Shown in pieces: positions 59,936 through 64,000 of a stretch of 64,000 nucleotides of DNA. The position numbers and the translations under genes were made by a program. The stretch is taken from assembly GCA_947498415.1 (NCBI GenBank), contig CANMKB010000002.1, positions 558,001-622,000 on the forward strand. The letters run 5' to 3'. Numbering within the stretch: the stretch's first letter is position 1; every line of letters starts with the position of its first letter. The DNA is from an uncultured Paracoccaceae bacterium. Lineage in GTDB: Bacteria > Pseudomonadota > Alphaproteobacteria > Rhodobacterales > Rhodobacteraceae. The notes beneath the pieces were generated by a model that was given only the letters and a program-made list of their open reading frames with translations, had not been told where the DNA came from and did no database searches.

Positions 59936-61472
59936 TCTCCCTTTCTATGTCGGCGAGTCGTTCTTCAGCCGCTTTTCTGCGAGTTTCGTAAGACGAATAC
60001 TCTCGCTCAGCCTGTCGTTGACCAATTCCCAGCTCTGCTCGTCTTTCATCCAACATTGTAAGGCATCGACCAATCGACCGTGCGAAAGCAGAAGCTCGCT
60101 GACGCATTCCTCCAACCCAGTCACGCGCTTGTTCATCACCTGCACCCATTGCCGCTCCAAGTTTTCCAAGCCCTTCGCCGAGGTCTCGGATGCTGCGGTC
60201 AACCGCTCCACGAATTTGAGCAATTCTCGTTCTAGTGCTGTCAGTCCATCCACTGCTTAATCCCTCCCTATTCGAATGCAGGGCAGCACCTGATCCCCAA
60301 CTGTGCAGTTCGTCGTCCGGCTGCGCGATTGATTGAGGATCAGATAAGTCGCTTCCGCCTCGTGGATCGTTGTGATCCCAAGGCTCGTTGAGTTGGACCT
60401 CTTCGCCATTTCCACCACTCCCAATGCCGTAGCGATCACCAGCACAATCGACAGACCGAACGCTGAGTATATCATTGATGGCAATCTCATCTCGGCCCTC
60501 TGAACCTGTTTGGATTGGCGGCTCAAGCTCGACGTGATCTCGTTCACGGCCTGTGCCGTATCGTTCTCGATTGTAGTCCGCGCGTTTGTCACAATGCGTT
60601 CTATATCGCTCGACAAGCTGTTCACTTGACCATCCATCGAGGCGAGATGGTTCGCGACCCTCTCCTCGATCTCCGAACTCAGTCGCTCGTTCAGGCGTTG
60701 TTTTTGCTGTCCAGTCTTCATTGAAAATCTCCCCCCGAAGACGCCAGCGTTCGCCACTCTCTGGATCTTTGACGGTTATGTAATTTTTGCCCACCCGAGG
60801 CAGCTCGAAGCCTGCGTCAGAAAAAGCTGTGAGAATGTCGTTGCGGTTGTTGAAAAGGCCAAGTGACACTTGATCCATGGCCCAATCATGTAATGCCTCA
60901 CGCCCCTGCGCTTTGTGAGGAGCTTCGGGGATGAGGCGCACATCCTGTCTCCGCGAGGCATCCATGGGATCAGCCCAACCATATGCTTTGTTGAGCATGT
61001 CTCGCATGCTGTCGAACGCGCGCTGATACCCAGGTGGCGCGATGTTCAGGCTGCGCCCACTGCGCAGCTCCATGCGCGGCGTGCAGAAATGAAGCTCCAC
61101 ACGATCTTCATGGGTATGCCGGACCCACAAACAGGAAAATTGGTCGCCATCGAGGCCCGCGAATGCAAGCTCCTCAAAACGATCAATTACCTCTTGTTGC
61201 TGATCTTCAGTTGGGGCGTCGTCGGCGGCGAAACTAATCACGCCAGCCCGGTAGCTCAATTTGTGCGGACATGTATCAATCAGATCCGCCATGATCTGCG
61301 GGTCGCCACTAAAGACTTCGGGCAAGGGATCGCGGATGACCTGCTCAGGCTGCCCATTGGCATCGCGGATCAGGTCACGGTTTTGATCAAAAGCAAGCAC
61401 GGTGCGGGCCGTCAGGTAATTGACCGGACCTTCTCCGCCGCCTTTGCCGTTGGGGAAAAACTTGATCAGCAT
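59913..61472 (-). CDS. mobA: MobA-type relaxase
   Basis: This 519-residue relaxase nicks and leads plasmid-type DNA in transfer. It begins MLIKFFPNGKGGGEGPVNYL with candidate catalytic Tyr19. A histidine-rich metal site follows in WVRHTHEDRVELHFCTPRME (H119, H121, H128). The nuclease domain ends near residue 200. The remaining part is low-complexity and hydrophilic, and in that part two other genes lie in another frame. ATG 61472 overlaps the mobC stop; GTG 61475 is an alternative. Confidence 0.88.
   Translation of the reverse strand: MLIKFFPNGKGGGEGPVNYLTARTVLAFDQNRDLIRDANGQPEQVIRDPLPEVFSGDPQIMADLIDTCPHKLSYRAGVISFAADDAPTEDQQQEVIDRFEELAFAGLDGDQFSCLWVRHTHEDRVELHFCTPRMELRSGRSLNIAPPGYQRAFDSMRDMLNKAYGWADPMDASRRQDVRLIPEAPHKAQGREALHDWAMDQVSLGLFNNRNDILTAFSDAGFELPRVGKNYITVKDPESGERWRLRGEIFNEDWTAKTTPERATEFGDRGEGREPSRLDGWSSEQLVERYRTHCDKRADYNRERYGTGRERDHVELEPPIQTGSEGRDEIAINDILSVRSVDCAGDRYGIGSGGNGEEVQLNEPWDHNDPRGGSDLSDPQSIAQPDDELHSWGSGAALHSNREGLSSGWTDSTRTRIAQIRGAVDRSIRDLGEGLGKLGAAMGAGDEQARDWVGGMRQRASAFARSIGRCLTMLDERRAELGIGQRQAEREYSSYETRRKAAEERLADIERENDYDFGL
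59945..60253 (-). CDS. Second nested gene within mobA (helical protein)
   Basis: This 102-residue helical, coiled-coil-like protein begins MDGLTALERELLKFVERLTAASETSA. It lies wholly inside mobA in another frame. The GTG start has GGGAGGGA seven bases upstream and sits three bases after the stop of the first nested gene, in the same frame. Strong ribosome site, protein-like composition and this coupling support a real gene. Position recalls ColE1 mobD, but I see no sequence basis for homology. Confidence 0.65.
   Translation of the reverse strand: MDGLTALERELLKFVERLTAASETSAKGLENLERQWVQVMNKRVTGLEECVSELLLSHGRLVDALQCWMKDEQSWELVNDRLSESIRLTKLAEKRLKNDSPT
60257..60721 (-). CDS. MobB-like membrane protein nested within mobA
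   Basis: This 154-residue protein is encoded out of frame inside mobA. Residues 1-80 are a charged helical segment (LNERLSSEIEERVANHLASM); residues 83-104 form a clear membrane span (MIYSAFGLSIVLVIATALGVVE); a short tail with two cysteines follows. GGGGGGAG stands eight bases before the ATG at 60721. In ColE1-type mobilization regions mobB is a small membrane protein nested in mobA, which is exactly this layout. Confidence 0.72.
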   Translation of the reverse strand: MKTGQQKQRLNERLSSEIEERVANHLASMDGQVNSLSSDIERIVTNARTTIENDTAQAVNEITSSLSRQSKQVQRAEMRLPSMIYSAFGLSIVLVIATALGVVEMAKRSNSTSLGITTIHEAEATYLILNQSRSRTTNCTVGDQVLPCIRIGRD

Positions 61473-61951
61473 CACTGCACCTCGCGATGTTCGTCAATAG
61501 CCAGTGCCAACTGTCGCTCAATCCCAACGAGGGCGGTGGTGACTCGCAGCGCCTCAATCTGGGACGCATGACCAGCACGCACCGCCTTGTTCAGCCATCG
61601 CGTCACCTGATTGAGATTGCCGCCATAGCGCGACACGGCCAGCACCAAGGTTGGGTCAACGCGTGGTATTTTGCGTCGCCGTCTCGGCTCTGCGCCGGTG
61701 GCGAGCTGGCGCAAGAAAGCAGACATAGACAGCCCACGATCCTTGGCAGCTTGCCGGATCAGCGCCTTTTCAACAGATGAGCAATAGAAGAACATCGCTT
61801 CTGATTTTGCCGCTTTGCCTGCCATCCTGGCAGGTTGGTTGGGGTTCGAAGGGGAGGCTTGCCACCCCTCGCAAGGTCCTAGCTCGACGGTCGAAGACCT
61901 AGAACTGGGTCGCCTTGCTAATTGCGCTTCTGTCGGAGCGATGTGGCTCAT
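61472..61951 (-). CDS. MobC-like relaxosome protein
   Basis: This 159-residue protein has a ribbon-helix-helix-like segment (AMFFYCSSVEKALIRQAAKDRGLSMSAFLRQLATG) and the MobC motif VLAVSRYGGNLNQVTRWLNKA. Such proteins bind oriT and assist the relaxase. The ATG at 61951 overlaps the stop of the upstream gene as ATGA; the first 40 residues are disordered, so an internal start (MAGKAAKSEAM) is possible. It is coupled to mobA by overlap. Confidence 0.85.
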   Translation of the reverse strand: MSHIAPTEAQLARRPSSRSSTVELGPCEGWQASPSNPNQPARMAGKAAKSEAMFFYCSSVEKALIRQAAKDRGLSMSAFLRQLATGAEPRRRRKIPRVDPTLVLAVSRYGGNLNQVTRWLNKAVRAGHASQIEALRVTTALVGIERQLALAIDEHREVQ

Positions 61952-62805
61952 GATCTGAGACCTGCCGCTCGAATTTGCGTTTGTGTCACCAGCTCAGCAG
62001 CAAGTAGTGCATCGACCTGGCCAGGTGTGATGTGGCGGCACAGTGAATGTTTGCTTGTAACCCACTCGGCCAAGCCTTTAAGCAACTCGGCCTCCTTGGC
62101 TTTGCCAACTTCTTGCGCTTCCTCGACGTCGTGAAGCTGTTTCAGCCAACGGCCAGAGGTGAACCAGTTGTCGGAGAAACACACTTTGGAGCGGGTGAAA
62201 CCTTCACTCTGGGTGGCGTAAGCACGCACGGCTTGCTCAAGGTCTTTCGGTTCCACTCCGTCCGCCAACGCTTGACGAATTTGCGAAAGACAAACCGCTT
62301 TGCCGCGAATGCGATCTTCCGGATAGGCGGATAAAATCTTTTCAGAAACTCCATCCTCCACCACTGCCTTCGCCTGCGAAGGCTTTGGTTTTTGATATGG
62401 TTTATATCTGTTCTTATAGGATTTGCCCTCTGGGGCAGATGGCTTGCCCTCAGGGGCAAATGCATCATTTTCCCTTTCGGTCGGATCGATTTGCCCATTT
62501 AGGCAAATGGAGTTGCCCAAGGCATACCAGCAAGTCCGATCGTAACGATCATCGCTGAAATTGCCCTTGATGATCAGCTCCGCGCTAACCAGCTTTTCGA
62601 GCGCTGTGCGGATCTGCTTTTCGCTCAGATAAGGGAACAACTCACCAAAGGCCGAGATCGAATTATAGGTCCAATACCGCCCGTCGCGAAGGTTCCGGCG
62701 ATTGGCTTGGTTCTTCTCGATCCAGAAGGTGATGTTCTGGAAAATAACCGCTGCGTTTAGCCCAACCTTCTTTGCTATTCGGGGCTCAAAGCTATGATAA
62801 CTCAT
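61948..62805 (-). CDS. Winged-helix replication-initiator-like protein
   Basis: This 285-residue protein begins MSYHSFEPRIAKKVGLNAAV. The first 110 residues look like a winged helix of plasmid/phage replication proteins (ISAFGELFPYLSEKQIRTALEKLVSAELI). A proline/glutamate-rich linker follows (residues 115-145), then a helical C-terminal half. It may start replication of the excised element or act as a transfer regulator. GAGA lies nine bases before the ATG; earlier in-frame starts exist. It precedes mobC with a 4-base overlap. Confidence 0.6.
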   Translation of the reverse strand: MSYHSFEPRIAKKVGLNAAVIFQNITFWIEKNQANRRNLRDGRYWTYNSISAFGELFPYLSEKQIRTALEKLVSAELIIKGNFSDDRYDRTCWYALGNSICLNGQIDPTERENDAFAPEGKPSAPEGKSYKNRYKPYQKPKPSQAKAVVEDGVSEKILSAYPEDRIRGKAVCLSQIRQALADGVEPKDLEQAVRAYATQSEGFTRSKVCFSDNWFTSGRWLKQLHDVEEAQEVGKAKEAELLKGLAEWVTSKHSLCRHITPGQVDALLAAELVTQTQIRAAGLRS

Positions 62806-62997
62806 ACTAATTTCTCGATTGTAGCAATGGTTCATCAAGCCTAAATTTTCGCGCCAATGGCGCGCCGAAACAACTCGTTTGCGACCCATCATCGCTTGCA
62901 AATTGAGTTCCGGAATTGAAATTCACTTGGAAAGCGGGATTTCCAAAAAGTTGCCGTAGGCAAATGTTTCTCATGGTACGAGGCATTTGAGTTTACC

Positions 62998-63204
62998 TCA
63001 CCCGATTGGCGAGATGCGGCTTTGCTCAACATATGTGTTGAGGTCTGTTCCGATATATTTTACGCGCCTTCCGAACTTGACGAAAGCTGGCCCTACTCGA
63101 CGGTGACGCCATTGAGCACGCTTGTTTTTCGGCGCAATCAGATCCAGTTCAACATCGCTGTCATCATAGATGCGTTCATCTTCAAAAATTTTCATTTGCT
63201 TCAC
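62998..63204 (-). CDS. Excisionase/AlpA-like small DNA-binding protein
   Basis: This 68-residue protein has the MerR/Xis-type helix-turn-helix ending WRHRRVGPAFVKFGRRVKYIGTDLNTYVEQSRI, the typical WRxxGxGPxxVKxGRRVxY pattern of excisionases and AlpA regulators. It would steer excision or switch on the mobilization genes downstream. No integrase is visible within the window. Confidence 0.82.
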   Translation of the reverse strand: MKQMKIFEDERIYDDSDVELDLIAPKNKRAQWRHRRVGPAFVKFGRRVKYIGTDLNTYVEQSRISPIG

Positions 63205-63289
63205 CGCTTTTGTTGCTACAGTTTTCGTTGCGGTTCAGCTTTGCTCAGTAGCTTTGAGTAAGCTATTGAAAAAGGAATTCAATTGTTTT

Positions 63290-63958
63290 TCATTCAAAAA
63301 CAATACGATAAAGCGTGTCGAATTTAAGTGGGCGAGAATTTGATACCTTAGCCATCTGTTCCAAGAAAATGGTGGGCATGTGTGTCAGATCCTCAAGTTT
63401 CACTTCTCCAGAAGTCTCTTTTATTTTGATCAAACTGCGCAGCGATTCAGCAAAAATGTATGGGAGAACCGCTTCATATTTAACCCAAATCTCACCAAGC
63501 GTTCTTGCACCTTTGCCTTGAAATAGCAGCTGTGCTAACTCTGTTTTTCCTTCGTTGCGTAAGAGTTTTGCGGCCCTTTGACTTTCCTGCTGGAGGTGCT
63601 CTAGCGCCTTTGTTTTTGACATTTTTCCAACAGCCATTTTTTCAAAGATTCTTGTTAACTGAAGGACATCAGATTTCCACTCGCTCCCATGAGATTGAAT
63701 CTGTCCAGTTGCGAACCTTACAAGCTGCTCCATCTCTCTATCTGTCATTCGGTATGAGGTTCGAAAAAGCTTTGAATTGACACCCGTATTATCGGAGTCT
63801 CTTGCTTGCATGGATAAGCAACCAAGGTAGAGCGTTTGGAAGTCACAACCATAGCAGGCGGACATCGTTAGAGTACGAACAGCTAGCCAAGCCGCATTTT
63901 CTGGAGACAAAAAACTAAAGCCATAGATTTTTGCAGGTACATTTACAAACTCAGGCAC
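63290..63958 (-). CDS. Hypothetical protein of the mobile element
   Basis: This 222-residue, mostly helical protein begins MPEFVNVPAKIYGFSFLSPEN. I do not recognise the family. Segments such as SYRMTDREMEQLVRFATGQIQSHG and LTRIFEKMAVGKMSKTKALEHLQQESQRAAKLL are amphipathic helices. The GTG start has GGGGGA about six bases upstream, which decides it. It is first in the leftward row before the excisionase-like gene. Confidence 0.65.
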   Translation of the reverse strand: MPEFVNVPAKIYGFSFLSPENAAWLAVRTLTMSACYGCDFQTLYLGCLSMQARDSDNTGVNSKLFRTSYRMTDREMEQLVRFATGQIQSHGSEWKSDVLQLTRIFEKMAVGKMSKTKALEHLQQESQRAAKLLRNEGKTELAQLLFQGKGARTLGEIWVKYEAVLPYIFAESLRSLIKIKETSGEVKLEDLTHMPTIFLEQMAKVSNSRPLKFDTLYRIVFE

Positions 63959-64000
63959 TGACGTCCCCCAGCTTACTGCATGTAAATTCAGACCATCGCA

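Noticed and set aside
1..64000. CRISPR arrays, tRNA, rRNA genes and intact insertion sequences
   Set aside because: No regularly spaced repeats, cloverleaf genes, rRNA segments or transposase genes were recognised on reading both strands.

Overview
The window looks like a chromosomal segment of a marine alphaproteobacterium of the Rhodobacterales (Roseobacter group). This rests on protein families and gene order: a phn (C-P lyase) cluster with paired PhnE permeases and a hexapeptide transferase, TRAP and ABC importers, a reductive pyrimidine-degradation cluster, a split phenylacetate (paa) regulon and an FAD-monooxygenase/DUF2783 trio. No rRNA, tRNA, intact insertion sequence or CRISPR array was found.

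Layout. 1-8.2 kb: phosphonate use. phnG-H-I-J run leftwards (phnJ is cut by the window edge) and diverge from the GntR regulator phnF; phnC-D-E-E plus a hexapeptide acetyltransferase follow, also leftwards. 8.75-14.3 kb: a rightward oligopeptide ABC operon (binding protein, two permeases, two ATPases) with a clear terminator. 14.3-25.5 kb: pyrimidine catabolism. preT-preA, dihydropyrimidinase and an N-carbamoyl amidohydrolase together give the reductive route from uracil/thymine to beta-amino acids. They are joined by an NMT1-type ABC importer and a RutR-like TetR regulator next to a perfect 15-bp inverted repeat. 26.1-29.5 kb: a MarR regulator with two palindromic operators diverging from an MBL-fold protein, an FAD monooxygenase and DUF2783. 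29.5-45.8 kb: phenylacetate degradation in three transcription units (paaZ-side with paaX; paaG-I-K-tetR-TRAP; pcaF-paaABCDE). The joint between the TRAP genes and paaE holds the decayed ends of an aldehyde dehydrogenase and a GMC oxidoreductase.

45.9-50.6 kb is a looser accessory zone: a membrane protein/XRE pair with twin operators, an NTF2-ArsR-AHSA1 unit, a GNAT enzyme, and several broken genes (quinone reductase, GST with two frameshifts, AAA ATPase).

50.7-64 kb looks like an integrated mobilizable element carrying defence-type cargo. Its leftward backbone encodes an excisionase-like protein, a winged-helix Rep-like protein, MobC, and the MobA relaxase. Two further genes, each with a strong ribosome-binding site, are nested out of frame in mobA. 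A secreted protein, a lone VirB6/TrbL-like channel protein and an orphan VbhA-type antitoxin follow. The cargo is a cytosine-5 methyltransferase, an HNH protein, and convergent to them a two-gene system: a 988-residue protein with two GHKL ATPase modules and a histidine-kinase-like H-box, followed by a protein with an atypical receiver domain. This last pair, probably a phosphorelay-type conflict system, is the most interesting content of the window.
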